A stretch of 64,000 bases of DNA from Chitinophagaceae bacterium (GTDB lineage: Bacteria; Bacteroidota; Bacteroidia; Chitinophagales; Chitinophagaceae), in assembly GCA_016713965.1 (NCBI GenBank), contig JADJOC010000002.1:163501-227500 (forward strand), in the 5' to 3' direction. The notes beneath the pieces are model-generated. The model was given only the letters and a program-made list of their open reading frames with translations. It searched no databases and was not told where the DNA came from. The translations under genes and the position numbers were made by a program. Position 1 is the first letter of the stretch; every line of letters begins with the position of its first letter. Of the stretch, positions 40,729 to 51,416 are shown one piece after another.

Positions 40729-41689
40729 AAAAACAATTGTAAAGAGAATAGGAACACTTGTACTTTTTTTTCTTTTTATCTCCTTTGCCAAGGCACAAAA
40801 TGCTTCTAATGCATTCGCCGGGGTGGATACTTATGTAAGCTCTTTAGGGAGTCTGGATACTTTAAATATGGGCACAATAGCCAAAATAATCACCCAAAAA
40901 TTTTCTGATAAAAAAGAAAAAGCCAGGGCCGTTTTTGTATGGATTACTAATAACATCAGTTACGAAACAAAAGCCGCCAGGGCCGGTGACGCTAAAAATA
41001 ATACCAGTGATGCTATTTTAAAAAACAGGAAGGCCGGCGGGCAGGGATACGCCACACTTTTCCAGGATATGTGCAGTGTTGCCGGTATCCGGTGCTTAAC
41101 TGTAGATGGTTTTTTAAAAAGAGTAACTGAAAATATTAATGAAGAAGATGTGGAAATTAATCATTCGTGGGCGGTAGTTCAACTTGGGCAAAGTCCCGAA
41201 CAATGGTTTTATGTAGATGCCGCTTTGGGAAGTGGTTATTTGGATAAAAAAGGCACCACCTTTACCAGGTCATTTGATGATGCTTATTTTTTTGCCAATA
41301 AACTAATATTTAATAATCAACACTATCCTGATAATCAACGCTGGCAACTGGTCAAAGGCCCAAAAAATAAAAAAACCTTTTATCAATTACCCATTATAAA
41401 AAATGGTGCTTACCAATTTAATGTAACTGATTTTGCTCCTGATAATGGGATAATAAAGGTTAAAGCCGGAAAAGTTGTAAACTTTGGTTTCTCCGCTAAA
41501 GGCCCGGTTACCACAATTTCTTTATTGATAGAAGAAAATAAAAAGAGGCTGGTAAAAGCAATTAGCAACCCGGTCACTGCTGCTGGCAAAACAAATTTTA
41601 CCTATACGTTTGAAGATGAAGGCACCTATGATGTAACTATTCTTATTAATGATAAAGAAACATTGCAATATTTAGTAGAAGTAGAATAA
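40715..41689 (+). CDS. Secreted transglutaminase-like protein lacking the catalytic Cys
   Basis: About 324 residues with a signal peptide (GTLVLFFLFISFAKAQ). The core has a transglutaminase-fold pattern: RAVFVWITNNISYETK, then RKAGGQGYATLFQDMCSVAGIRC, the His strand NHSWAVVQL and the Asp strand FYVDAALGSG. In active members the motif is RxGxCQGYA; here the Cys is Gly (GGQGYA), as in some non-enzymatic relatives such as KyG-type domains. The His and Asp positions are kept. A beta-sandwich follows (about 230-324). Probably a binding or structural protein, not an enzyme. Overlaps the YD-repeat gene; terminator at 41725. Confidence 0.75.
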   Translation: MNINKKTIVKRIGTLVLFFLFISFAKAQNASNAFAGVDTYVSSLGSLDTLNMGTIAKIITQKFSDKKEKARAVFVWITNNISYETKAARAGDAKNNTSDAILKNRKAGGQGYATLFQDMCSVAGIRCLTVDGFLKRVTENINEEDVEINHSWAVVQLGQSPEQWFYVDAALGSGYLDKKGTTFTRSFDDAYFFANKLIFNNQHYPDNQRWQLVKGPKNKKTFYQLPIIKNGAYQFNVTDFAPDNGIIKVKAGKVVNFGFSAKGPVTTISLLIEENKKRLVKAISNPVTAAGKTNFTYTFEDEGTYDVTILINDKETLQYLVEVE

Positions 41690-41724
41690 TTTTTTTACTT
41701 AGCTTTGGTACAGTCAAGCATCCT

Positions 41725-41765
41725 ATCACTTATTTATTTTTTAAATAAGTGATTTTTTTTTTTTC
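41725..41765 (+). terminator. Intrinsic terminator between the transglutaminase-like gene and susC
   Basis: An 11-bp stem (ATCACTTATTT and its complement) with a 7-nt loop, followed by a run of 13 T. It ends the YD-repeat/transglutaminase operon just 26 bp before the susC ATG, so any susC promoter must lie across or within this short stretch. Confidence 0.8.
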
Positions 41766-41790
41766 AATTTCATCATTAACTAAAGCCCGT

Positions 41791-44700
41791 ATGAAATCAA
41801 AGCTACTTTTAATATTTACATTATTATCAATGCCTCTTTTGGTTCTCAGCCAAACCAGGCAACTTACCGGCCGGGTAACCGACCAGTCAGGAAAGGCCGT
41901 ACCCTTAGCAACAATACTTATTAAAGGCACAACTACCGGTACAAGTGCTAATGAAAACGGAAATTTCTCCATATCAGTTCCAGGTGCAAATGCTGTTTTG
42001 GTTGTTTCCTCAGTAGGTTACCAAACCCAGGAAGTAGATGTAGGCAGCCGGGATAATATTGCGGTTGAATTAGCAAGTACTTCTAATCTTGAAGGCGTAA
42101 CGGTAACAACTGCCCTGGGTATCAAAAGATCTAAAAGATCTTTGGGATATTCAGCACAGGAAGTATCAGGCGAAAACCTTACGCAGACAAAGCAAACAAA
42201 TGTGGTTAATGCATTGCGTGGGCAGGTAGCCGGTGTGCAGATTAATAGTGGTGGTGGTGCCCCGGGACAAGGATCCCGTATTGTTATCCGTGGTATTAAA
42301 TCCCTTGCCCTTGATAAAAGTAACCAACCTTTATTTGTTATTGATGGCCTTATTATGGATAACAGTACCAGTACCGTAAATGATGCCGGCTCCATAAGAG
42401 GTTTATCTAATCGTGCTGCTGATATTAATCCTGATGATATAGAAAGTATTTCAGTATTACGTGGAGGTGCAGCCACAGCATTGTATGGCCAGGCAGGGTC
42501 TGATGGTGTAGTGATAATTACTACCAAATCTGCCAAGGCAGGTAAAATGAGAATTGGTTTTTCCACAACTTACGGCATAGAAGAAGTTAATAAATTTCCT
42601 GAGGTGCAAACCAGGTTTTCGCAGGGAACACTGGGTGTGTATAATCCCAATGATTTTTTCCCATCATTTGGCCCCACGGTGGAAGAAGCAAAGGCGTTAG
42701 ACCCAACACATCCGGCAGAGCTTTATGATCACTATGCCAGAGGTTATCAGCAGGGAAGCCAGTTCAGAACCAGCCTTAATCTTTCTGGCGGTACTGAAAA
42801 TGCTTTATTGACTTCATCATTTTCTTATTTTAAACAAAATGGAGTAATTCCCAATTCGGATTATAAAAATATTTCTGCACGTTTGGCCGGGCAATTAAAA
42901 TTAAGCAATACCTTAAAAATAAGCCCTTCATTATATTTTATAAATTCCGGCGGATACCGGGTAAACGCTGATCGCTTTAATGAACAGTTAAGCTATTGGT
43001 CGCCCCGTTGGGATGTGAAAGATTATGCTAATCCAAATGGCACTATGAAATCTTATGGGAATGATAACCTGATTTATGGCACTACCACCAATCGTTTCAA
43101 AGACAATGTAAACCGTTTGATAGGTAATGTTGCCATAACTTTTTCCCCGATAAAATGGTTTGACCTGGATTATAAAATAGGAATGGATTATTATGCAGAT
43201 TTTCGCCGGCACACTGGCCCCGGGCCAAAAGGCCTTGTTGGCGAAATTGTTTTTGACGACAATGGTTTAGGATTTGTAAATGAGTATCGACTAAGCAACC
43301 GCATTCTCAACTCAAATGTAATCGGTACTTTTAAAAAGACTGGACATCCAAATTCAACACTGTTTTAAGATTAGGTAATGATGTACGGGCCTCAAGATAC
43401 AGCGAGCTTACAGCAACTGGTGCAGAACTGGACATACCTGATCTGCTAACATTAAATAACGCTAAAGTACGTACTAACAGGCAATATGAAAGTGAATACA
43501 GGATTGTAAGCGCCTTTGGCGATCTTACATTCAGTTATGATAATTTTTTATTTTTAAATGTCACCAGCAGAAATGACTGGACTTCTACCCTGTCTGCCCC
43601 TAATAATTCTTTCTTTTATCCTTCCACAAGCTTATCTTATATATTTACAGATCATTTAAAAACCAATTGGCTCAGCTTTGGAAAGTTAAGAGCCTCTTTA
43701 GCTAAAATAGGCAAGGATACGGAGCCTTACAAAACTAATACTTACTACAATTCCAGCACCATTACTTCTTCCAACCAGGTGATATGGACAAGAGGGGATG
43801 TAAAGGGTGTAGAATCATTAGAACCGGAACGCACTACAACATTAGAGCTTGGTACAGAAATGAGATTTCTACAAAACCGTATCGGGTTGGATTTTACCTG
43901 GTATAAATTAAACAGCAGTAACCAGATTATTGAAGTTAAAGCTTCCCCTACTTCGGGTTTTACGGGATATATTTTAAATGCCGGTGAAATTGAAAATAAA
44001 GGTTTTGAAATTCTTTTAAATGCAACCCCAGTCCGTACCAACGATTTTAGCTGGGATGCTACTTTAAACTTTTCACGTAACAGGAACAGGGTAGTTAGTT
44101 TACGGGAGGGCCTGACAGAAATACCTGTGGCTTCACAATTTGATATGCCGGTTCTACCGTAACAATGAAATATGTGCCGGGGTATGCAGTAGGAAATATT
44201 TATGGCTCATCTTATCTGCGCTATTATGGTAACGGAACGGATGACAAGGTTTCTTTATATGGAGATTTACCTTTAGTAATAGCTAATACCGGAAGCAATG
44301 CAGGTTTTCCGGTAAGGGATGCCACACAAAGAATATTAGGCAATTCCCAACCTGACTGGATTGGTGGTATCACCAATTCGTTTTCTTATAAAAATTTCAG
44401 GCTTTCCTTTTTATTTGAAACACAACAAGGACAGGAACGTTACAACCAGTTAGGAAACTTTATGGCCGCATTTGGAATTGCAAAGTACACAGAAGACAGG
44501 AATACCACAAAGGTGTTTGAAGGGGTATTACCTAACGGGGATCCTAATACGCAACAGGTATGGCTTGGGCAAGGCATAGGCCCGGATAACAGAAATTATA
44601 CTGCCGGTTTTTACAGGAACATAGTTCGCACGGTATCTGAAAATTTTGTAGAGGATGCCTCATGGGTAAGGTTGCGTAACTTAAGCCTGAGCTATAAAAT

Positions 44701-44902
44701 ACCTTCAAAAATATTTAATACAAATGTTATAAAAGATGCTTCAGTAACATTTACAGGAAATAATTTATTCTTATGGACAAAATACAGCGGCTTTGATCCT
44801 GAAACGAGCAGTACTAGCGCAGGTAGCAATGCAGATGGATTTACAGGCTTTTCTTATCCTGCGGTACGCAGCTATTTACTAAGCATTAACGTTAATTTTT
44901 AA
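41791..44902 (+). CDS. SusC/RagA-family TonB-linked outer membrane receptor (two frameshifts)
   Basis: 1037 residues from ATG 41791 (signal peptide KSKLLLIFTLLSMPLLVLSQ). An N-terminal carboxypeptidase-D-like domain (LTGRVTDQSGKAVPLATILIKGTTTGTSANENGNFSI) is followed by a plug (VVNALRGQVAGVQINSGG, RIVIRGIKSL, QPLFVIDGLIMDN) and a 22-strand-type beta-barrel. One missing A (run near 43333-43337) and one missing G (about 44150) split the frame; both corrections are in homopolymers and the middle part runs without stop. It imports glycans or peptides together with the SusD-like lipoprotein that follows 11 bp later. Confidence 0.9.
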
Positions 44903-44913
44903 ATGTAAACATC

Positions 44914-46334
44914 ATGAAAATATTGGTTAAATATATATTTGTTTTTATAGCAATTGGTGCCATTACATCCTGTAAAAAATTTCTGGATGTAAATGAAAAT
45001 CCCAATGCGCCTACTACTGCACCTATTAACGGATTGCTGGCGAGAATTACCCAAAATGCAGCCTTAAACGTTTTTCGGGTATCTTATAATATCACTTCCA
45101 ATTATGTACAATATACTGCATCGCCTAATGCTGCGGCAGCATCTGATATTTATGAGCCTATTGATGCCAGCTCTACCTGGACATTTTTATATGATAATAT
45201 GACGGATGCGTATGACCTTGAAAAGATGGCCAAAGAACGAGGCGCTACACAATACCAGGGGGTTGCCAAAATTGTTATGGCCATGGACCTGCATTTAGTG
45301 CATAACGTATGGGGTTCAGCGCCTTTTACACAAGCTTTTACCAGCGAAACCCTTACTCCTGCTTATGACAATGCTGAAGTGATTTTTGCAAAATGCATCA
45401 GCTTATTGGATGAAGGTATTGCTTTATTGGGCGAAGCCAATTCTACCATAACTATACCGGTGGCCGCAACAGGCAATCCTGATCTTATTCATAAAGGCAT
45501 TACCGCAGCTTGGATACGCACTGCCCACGCATTAAAAGCAAGATTATTAAACCAGTTAAGCAAAAAGGCACAGTATAATCCAACTGCAATTTTGCAGAAT
45601 TGGCACAAGCATATACTTCTACTGCAGATGATGCATATATAACTACATTTGATGTACGCAACCCATGGAACCAGATAGCGCTAAACAACAGTACCAAATT
45701 AGTGGATGGATGGTTATCAGAAAATTATGTACAGTCAATGGATGGGACTATTTACACCATTAAAGATCCACGCCTGCCATTTACTGCAAGCCTTACAAAA
45801 TTTAATGATTACCGCGGTACCAGGAATGGCAAAGGCCGTATAGGATCTGGCATTGATAAAGAAGAATCTTATATAAGCCTGACAGGTTATTATTCCAATA
45901 CCAACTCTCCTGTATACATTACCACTTATGAAGAAATGAAATTTATTGAAGCAGAAGCAGCATTCCGCAGCAATAATAAGCCAAAAGCTTACGCAGCTTT
46001 TCTGGATGGTATAAAAGCTAATATGAATAAAACAGGTGTATTACCTGCAGACCGTGATGCTTATGTTAATCATGCTTCTATTGCAGTTGGTGCAGCTAAC
46101 ATTACCCTGGAATTAATTTTCAGGGAAAAATATAAAGCGCTGTTTTTAATGCCGGTAACCTGGGATGATGCAAGGAGGTTTGATTACCAGTACCAGCAAT
46201 TCCAGCTGCCATTAAATGTAGTAACAAATACGTATATACGAAGATTAGTATACCCAAGTGTGGAAACCAGCAGGAATGGAGCTAATGTGCCGGATGTAAC
46301 GGATGTTACACAAAAATTGTGGTGGGATCAGTAA
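44914..46334 (+). CDS. SusD/RagB-like nutrient-binding lipoprotein (one frameshift)
   Basis: 473 residues after restoring one base near 45595. Lipobox AIGAITSC; mature N-terminus KKFLDVNENPNAPTTAP is typical of the SusD_like-2 type. TPR-like helices follow (KIVMAMDLHLVHNVWGSAPFTQAF, AHALKARLLNQLSKK). It caps the SusC channel at the cell surface and binds substrate. The stop at 46332-46334 is followed after 6 bp by IS copy B, which separates it from its terminator. Confidence 0.9.
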
Positions 46335-46388
46335 AAATAATGAATCGTCCTAAAATAAGTTGACGGTTTTAAAATATTCCCGGTTTCC

Positions 46389-47306
46389 TCAAGGAGCCGG
46401 GATTTTTGTTTGATGTACCTGTTGTGGCGTTTTCATTTTAAGTGCCAGGTGAGGTCTTTTTTGATTGTATAAAAATATGCTTTCCTGTACTAATTTTTTA
46501 CCTGTTCTTTAGTTTTTAAAATTCTATCCATACCAAATTCTTCTTTTATGGTCCGGTTCATTCTTTCAGCCAGTGCATTTTCATACGGGTCTCCGTTTTC
46601 TGTCATGATAAGCCTAATATTATTGTTATTACTTAGCGATTCATATTCTTTGCTGCAATACTGCAATCCCCTGTCAGAATGATGGATAGTTGGTATATTT
46701 TTTATTTCTACGTTGCCCGGTTGCCATATGCAATGCTTTAATCATGCTTTCAGTTTCCATTGTATCATCTACAGCATAACCCACTATTTTCCGGCTGTAC
46801 ATATCGGTTATCATATTTAAATAACAGTTGCCTTGCTGGGTCTTCAAATAAGTAATATCACTTACCCAGACTTCATCTGGTTGCTTTACTGTTTTTCCTT
46901 TAATGATATTTGGCCATTTTCTTAGCCAGTGCTTACTCATAGTAGTTTGTACATACCTACGCCTGGGCTTGATTTGCAAACCATAATACTGCATTAATGC
47001 AAAGAGCTTATCACGGCCAAACTTTAGGTTTTGCTGCTTTAAATCTTCTTTAATGAGATAATAAATCTTACGGGTACCTACCCTGGGTAAGAGTTTTCTT
47101 TGATTATCCACTAATTGTTTTACAGCTGCCTGTTTTGCCAATTGTTTAGCAGCATCCTTTGGTTGCTTATATACATATTGACGGCTGTAACCCAAGGTAG
47201 CGGCTATAGTTCCGACTGATTGTTTGGTTCCCCCTGGTTGTCGGAAGCTGCTTGTGACAGGGGTAAGTACTTTTTCTGATCTCAGTATTAAACAGATCAT
47301 CTGCAA
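46389..47306 (-). CDS. IS3-family transposase OrfB, copy B (two indels)
   Basis: Same protein as in copy A, with DDE residues in VWVSDITYLK, HHSDRG and ENALAERMNRT when read through the indels. Copy B has T6 where A has T5 at about 46700 (breaks the frame after QRRNK) and T6 where A has T7 at about 46495. Region GTRKIYYLIKEDLKQQNLKF is intact here, unlike copy A. Confidence 0.85.
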
Positions 47307-47609
47307 TATCTATAGCCCTATTCAATATCTGTTTTTCTGCTTCCAGCAACTTGATCTTTTTTTCCAATTGGGATATATACGTTTTTGGGGAGCTTTCTTT
47401 TTCATTGGAGTTTTACTTTTCCAATCCAAAGTTCCGTGTTTTCTTAACCATTGCAAAACTGTACTTCTTCCCTGAACTCCATACTTTTTTTGGCTCTGCT
47501 TATAAGTTAAATAGCCTTTTTCTATTTCATCTACTATTTGCAGTTTAAAAGACAGGCTATAATCTTTTTGAGTCCGTTTACTGAAGTCTTTTTCCCTAAT
47601 ATTTATCAT
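47167..47609 (-). CDS. IS3-family OrfA, copy B (one indel)
   Basis: Same HTH and leucine-zipper protein as copy A from ATG 47609. A missing G in the G-run (GGGG instead of GGGGG at about 47387) shifts the frame after the PMKKKAP segment, so the zipper is out of frame unless corrected. Confidence 0.85.
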
Positions 47610-47659
47610 ATAAGTCAACTTTTTTGTCAACTTATTCTAGGATCATTCATAAATTAATT

Positions 47660-47693
47660 AAAAAAAGCCGACTATTATCAGCCGGCTTTTTTT
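47660..47693 (+). terminator. Intrinsic terminator of the susC-susD operon, displaced by IS copy B
   Basis: AAAAAAAGCCG and CGGCTTTTTTT pair as an 11-bp stem with a 12-nt loop, followed by T. About 10 nt from the IS right end. Without the IS it would lie some 20 bp past the susD stop. Confidence 0.85.
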
Positions 47694-47923
47694 ATACCGT
47701 TGGATTTTTAAATATTGCTTTGCAAAAAAAAATTATTTCGTGCTACATTGCTTTGTTCAATTGTTTGGCTTGACTTGTATTACTTAGCTTGCATTGCCAC
47801 AGCCTTTAGGACAGGATAGTTTATAAATTATATAAGATGCTTTGTCATAAATATTAACCTGGTAAATAGAATCTATGATAAATGATAGCTTTAGTTTTAA
47901 TAATAATAGTGTTAGCAAACATA

Positions 47924-49174
47924 TTATGATAATTCGATTAAAGTTATTTCCGGTAAAACTCCTACTCTTCCCGGATATCCGATAAATCCAAACCCGGTAT
48001 TAACATACAGTTTTTGGTTAGCATCTTCATACAATCCCCCCCATTGTTTATACATATATTGTACCGGGCTCCATTTAAAACCTGGAAGCTCCACTCCAAA
48101 TTGCATACCGTGTGTATGTCCGCTCAACATTAAATCTACATCTGGATAACCGGGTTTTATTTCAGCATCCCAATGACTGGGGTCATGGCTTAATAAAATT
48201 TTAAAAGGATACTTTTCCGTACCAGCATGTGCAAGATCCATACGGCCATGCCTGGAAAAACTGCGTTTTGCACTCCAGTTTTCTACACCTAGCAAAGCAA
48301 TTTGCTGGCCTTCTTTTTCTAGTACAATATGTTCATTTACCAGCAAACGCCAGCCTAAATCAGCATGCACTTTTTTTATATCTTCTAAATTTTGCTGCTG
48401 GCTTACACCGTTTACAGGCCATACCACATAATCGCCATAATCATGATTGCCAAGGCAGGAATAAACACCCATTGGTGCTTTTAGCTGGCTAAAAACATCC
48501 ATATAATCATTCATCTCAATAGCCATATCATTTACAAGATCGCCTGTAAATAAAATAATATCTGCCTTTTGATCCATTATTTTTTGTACCCCCTTGAGCA
48601 CTGATTTTTTATCTGTAAAGCTACCGGTATGGATATCACTAATATGCACAATTTTTATCCCTTTAAATGCCTGAGGTAAATTTTCAAAGGTTAACTGTAT
48701 GGGTTTTACTTTATAATTATATTTATTTCCAAAGCCATAGATTAAGCTTCCAAATAACGTACCCCCTGCCGCTATCCCCAGCCAACTCAAAAAAGCACAA
48801 CGGCTGATACCATCGCCACTTATAGCAGCACTTTCTGTATTATTAAAAAATAATTTACCTGCCACCCATTGAATACCCCTTCTTAAATCATCAATAATAA
48901 AAAACAATACAGCCACTAACTTGGCCATAAAAAAGCCTATAACTATTGCAAACAAATAACTTCTTACATTTCGCCCCAGAAATTCGTGCCTGGTGAATAT
49001 GAATAATAAAAAACCGATAATTGCAATTATGCTTATTGCCCAGTATACAAAATGTACTATGGCTTTTGTTTTAACTGAAGAAGTATAGGTTAATGCCTTT
49101 ATTGATTGATAAACATAAACATCCAAAAACAACATTATAGCAATAATAATTGCTGCATTTGTTGGTGTACGCAT
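47924..49174 (-). CDS. Membrane-anchored metallophosphoesterase
   Basis: 416 residues: about five N-terminal membrane helices, then a calcineurin-like phosphoesterase domain of the YkuE/YaeI type. Metal-binding motifs are complete: DIHTGSF, GDLVND, GNHDYGDY, LSHDPSH and GHTHGMQFG. The linker segment SRCAFLSWLGIAAGG resembles a twin-Arg signal with one Arg. In relatives the domain hydrolyses UDP-sugars, lipid phosphates or nucleotides; the substrate is not inferable. Upstream neighbour 49225 is on the same strand 50 bp away. Confidence 0.87.
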   Translation of the reverse strand: MRTPTNAAIIIAIMLFLDVYVYQSIKALTYTSSVKTKAIVHFVYWAISIIAIIGFLLFIFTRHEFLGRNVRSYLFAIVIGFFMAKLVAVLFFIIDDLRRGIQWVAGKLFFNNTESAAISGDGISRCAFLSWLGIAAGGTLFGSLIYGFGNKYNYKVKPIQLTFENLPQAFKGIKIVHISDIHTGSFTDKKSVLKGVQKIMDQKADIILFTGDLVNDMAIEMNDYMDVFSQLKAPMGVYSCLGNHDYGDYVVWPVNGVSQQQNLEDIKKVHADLGWRLLVNEHIVLEKEGQQIALLGVENWSAKRSFSRHGRMDLAHAGTEKYPFKILLSHDPSHWDAEIKPGYPDVDLMLSGHTHGMQFGVELPGFKWSPVQYMYKQWGGLYEDANQKLYVNTGFGFIGYPGRVGVLPEITLIELS

Positions 49175-49224
49175 AAATATTGATTAATTTAAAGTAAAAC
49201 TACGCTGAAGATTTGAAAGGATAA

Positions 49225-49728
49225 CTATACCCAGGCTAAAAATTCTTCTAATTGTTGATTGATCGCCATTAATGTTGCTTCATCTTTAAAAGTACCGGTT
49301 TCAGTTAAAAGATTATTAATACCAGATAATGGCAATTTATTAGGATGCACTGTAATTTTAATATGGTTAAATATCCCGGTTAAATGATCCATACCTCTTA
49401 AGTTTCCGGCTCTTCCTGATGAGACACCTGTCAGCAATACTTTTTTATTGTGCCAAACCACAGGTGGTTTACACGCATCAATTAGTAATTTCAAAGTGCC
49501 GGGAAAACTACCGTTATATTCAGGTGCAATTATTATAAATGCTTTTGAAGGAATAAGTATTTCCTGTTCAATTTTTTCAAAATCTGCATCCCTTCTTAAA
49601 ATATTTAATCCCTCTAAAGAAAGAATATCAGTATTTTTTCCTTTTTCTTTTAACAATTGCTGATATATCAAAGCCACTTTTTGAGTATTACTGCCTGGCC
49701 TGTGTGTTCCCGAAATAATTGTAATCAT
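49225..49728 (-). CDS. NADPH-dependent FMN reductase
   Basis: 167-residue flavodoxin-like protein. FMN-phosphate loop SGTHRPGSNTQKVA is at residues 6-19, APEYNGSFPGTLKLLIDA is the flavin-contact motif at about 80, and GVSSGRAGNLRG follows. Reduces FMN or quinones/azo compounds with NADPH. No partner monooxygenase nearby. Confidence 0.88.
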   Translation of the reverse strand: MITIISGTHRPGSNTQKVALIYQQLLKEKGKNTDILSLEGLNILRRDADFEKIEQEILIPSKAFIIIAPEYNGSFPGTLKLLIDACKPPVVWHNKKVLLTGVSSGRAGNLRGMDHLTGIFNHIKITVHPNKLPLSGINNLLTETGTFKDEATLMAINQQLEEFLAWV

Positions 49729-49852
49729 AATATTATCTTAACCCTGTTTAATTTAGAATATAACAAATTAAGCAGTAGTTTGTTCCAATTTTATGCCGAA
49801 TGGCTATTTTTGCCAACCTGGCATACAAAAATAAAGAATAAATAAATTTTAT

Positions 49853-50533
49853 ATGAATCTGACATTTTATGGGCACTCCTGCTTTAGCATTGAGGTATGT
49901 GGTAAAAAATTGCTATTTGATCCGTTTATTACGGGTAATGAACTAGCTAAAAATATCGATATTAATTCCATAGAAGCAGATTATATACTATTAAGCCATG
50001 GTCACAGGGATCATATAGAAGATGCTGAAGCAATTGCAAAAGCTACCGGGGCTACTATTATAGCAGGCTTTGAAGTAGCCATGTGGCTGGCTGACAAAGG
50101 TATTTCAAAATATCATCCTATGAATCATGGGGGTAAGTGGACATTTGATTTTGGCGCAGTTAAATGTGTAAATGCTATTCATTCCTCCTCTTTGCCTGAT
50201 GGCAGTTATGGTGGTAATCCTATGGGATTTATAGTAACGAGTAATGAAAAGAATTTTTATTACAGTGGTGATACTGCATTAACTATGGATATGCAATTAA
50301 TACCCAAATTTGCAAAAATTGATTTTGCCATACTTTGTATCGGCGATAATTTTACTATGGGCATAGAAGATTCGGTTGAAGCTGCTAAAATGGTACAAAC
50401 AAATAAGGTAATTGGCGTACATTATGATACCTTTGGCTATATTAAAATTGACCAACGAACAGCAATCGATTTTTACAAAAAAAATGAGCTGGAATTATTA
50501 CTTCCGGCAATTGGAGAAACAATAACAATTTAA
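49853..50533 (+). CDS. UPF0173-type metal-dependent hydrolase (metallo-beta-lactamase fold)
   Basis: 226 residues. N-terminal TFYGHSCF with the family His, FDPFI, metal site SHGHRDHIED and later HSSSLPDGSYGGNPMGF, SGDTAL and HYDTF, the UPF0173/YtkL pattern. Function in vivo unknown for the family. Precedes parA by 80 bp of repeat DNA. Confidence 0.88.
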   Translation: MNLTFYGHSCFSIEVCGKKLLFDPFITGNELAKNIDINSIEADYILLSHGHRDHIEDAEAIAKATGATIIAGFEVAMWLADKGISKYHPMNHGGKWTFDFGAVKCVNAIHSSSLPDGSYGGNPMGFIVTSNEKNFYYSGDTALTMDMQLIPKFAKIDFAILCIGDNFTMGIEDSVEAAKMVQTNKVIGVHYDTFGYIKIDQRTAIDFYKKNELELLLPAIGETITI

Positions 50534-50536
50534 AAA

Positions 50537-50609
50537 TCGTTGGCCGTTGACCGTTGTTCGTAAGTAAATCATATACCCGACCAACAATCAACGACCAACG
50601 ACCAACGAT
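50537..50609. repeat. Inverted pair of 7-bp-period repeats immediately upstream of parA
   Basis: Left arm 50537-50560 has CGTTG recurring every 7 bp (TCGTTGG, CCGTTGA, CCGTTGT, TCG). The right arm 50578-50609 has CAAC every 7 bp (CCAACAA, TCAACGA, CCAACGA, CCAACGA), its near complement. The transcript could fold as a long imperfect hairpin ending 4 bp before the parA ATG. Confidence 0.75.
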
Positions 50610-50613
50610 CATC

Positions 50614-51414
50614 ATGGCAAGAATTATAGGCGTAGCTAATCAAAAGGGCGGAGTAGGCAAAACAACAACTGCGATAAACCTGGCAGCTAGTTTGGCCGTT
50701 TTGGAATTTAAGACATTACTGGTAGATGGAGACCCCCAGGCAAACAGCACTACCGGGGTAGGTTTTGATTTGCATAATATTACCCAAAGCTTATATGACT
50801 GTATGGTTAATGGGGCACAGGCTAAAGATGTAATTTTAAAATCTGCCATTCCCTATTTAGATCTTATTCCTTCTCATATAGATTTAGTGGGCGCAGAAAT
50901 TGAAATGATTAATTATCCAAACAGGGAAATGGTTTTAAAAAACATTTTGGAAACAGTTAGAAATGAATATGATTTTATTGTTATTGATTGCTCGCCGTCT
51001 TTAGGTCTTATTACAGTTAATGCTTTAACAGCGGCAGATAGCGTTGTTGTTCCTGTACAAACAGAATTTTTTGCATTAGAAGGATTAGGTAAATTATTAA
51101 ATACTATTAAAATTGTACAAAACCGTTTGAATCCTGAGTTACAAATTGAAGGCATTTTAATGACTATGTATGATGGAAGATTACGCCTATGCAACCAGGT
51201 AGTAAGTGAAGTAAGAAAACATTTTGAAGAAATGGTATTCAACAGTATTATCCATCGCAATACAAGGTTAAGTGAAGCCCCAAGTTTTGGCAAGCCGGTT
51301 ATTTTATATGATGCTGATAGCAAAGGGGCAATAAATTATTTAAACCTGGCGAAAGAAATTTTACAAAAAAATAATTTAACCAAAATAAAACAAGAAGAAA
51401 GAATAATGGAATAA
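50614..51414 (+). CDS. parA: Chromosome partitioning ATPase ParA/Soj
   Basis: 266 residues from ATG 50614; longer frames start in repeat DNA. Deviant Walker A ANQKGGVGKTTTA is at residues 7-19, then DGDPQANSTTG, DCSPSLGLITVNAL (Walker B) and PVQTEFFALEGL. Cytoplasmic nucleotide switch working with ParB for chromosome segregation. First gene of parA-parB-DUF5683-dapB. Confidence 0.94.
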   Translation: MARIIGVANQKGGVGKTTTAINLAASLAVLEFKTLLVDGDPQANSTTGVGFDLHNITQSLYDCMVNGAQAKDVILKSAIPYLDLIPSHIDLVGAEIEMINYPNREMVLKNILETVRNEYDFIVIDCSPSLGLITVNALTAADSVVVPVQTEFFALEGLGKLLNTIKIVQNRLNPELQIEGILMTMYDGRLRLCNQVVSEVRKHFEEMVFNSIIHRNTRLSEAPSFGKPVILYDADSKGAINYLNLAKEILQKNNLTKIKQEERIME

Positions 51415-51416
51415 AT

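Larger units (their letters stand above)
46341..47649 (-). mobile_element. IS3-family insertion sequence, copy B
   Basis: 1309 bp with the same termini as copy A and a 3-bp target duplication TAA. It lies 6 bp after the susD stop and about 10 bp before the operon's intrinsic terminator, the same arrangement as copy A. It differs from copy A in homopolymer lengths at five places and at one base (GATAAG against GCTAAG near 46605), so it is a very recent transposition. Confidence 0.92.

Noticed and set aside
41791..44902. Homopolymer phase variation of susC
   Set aside because: Tracts are only 3-6 bp and similar breaks occur in housekeeping genes, so read error is the simpler explanation. Not fully excluded.
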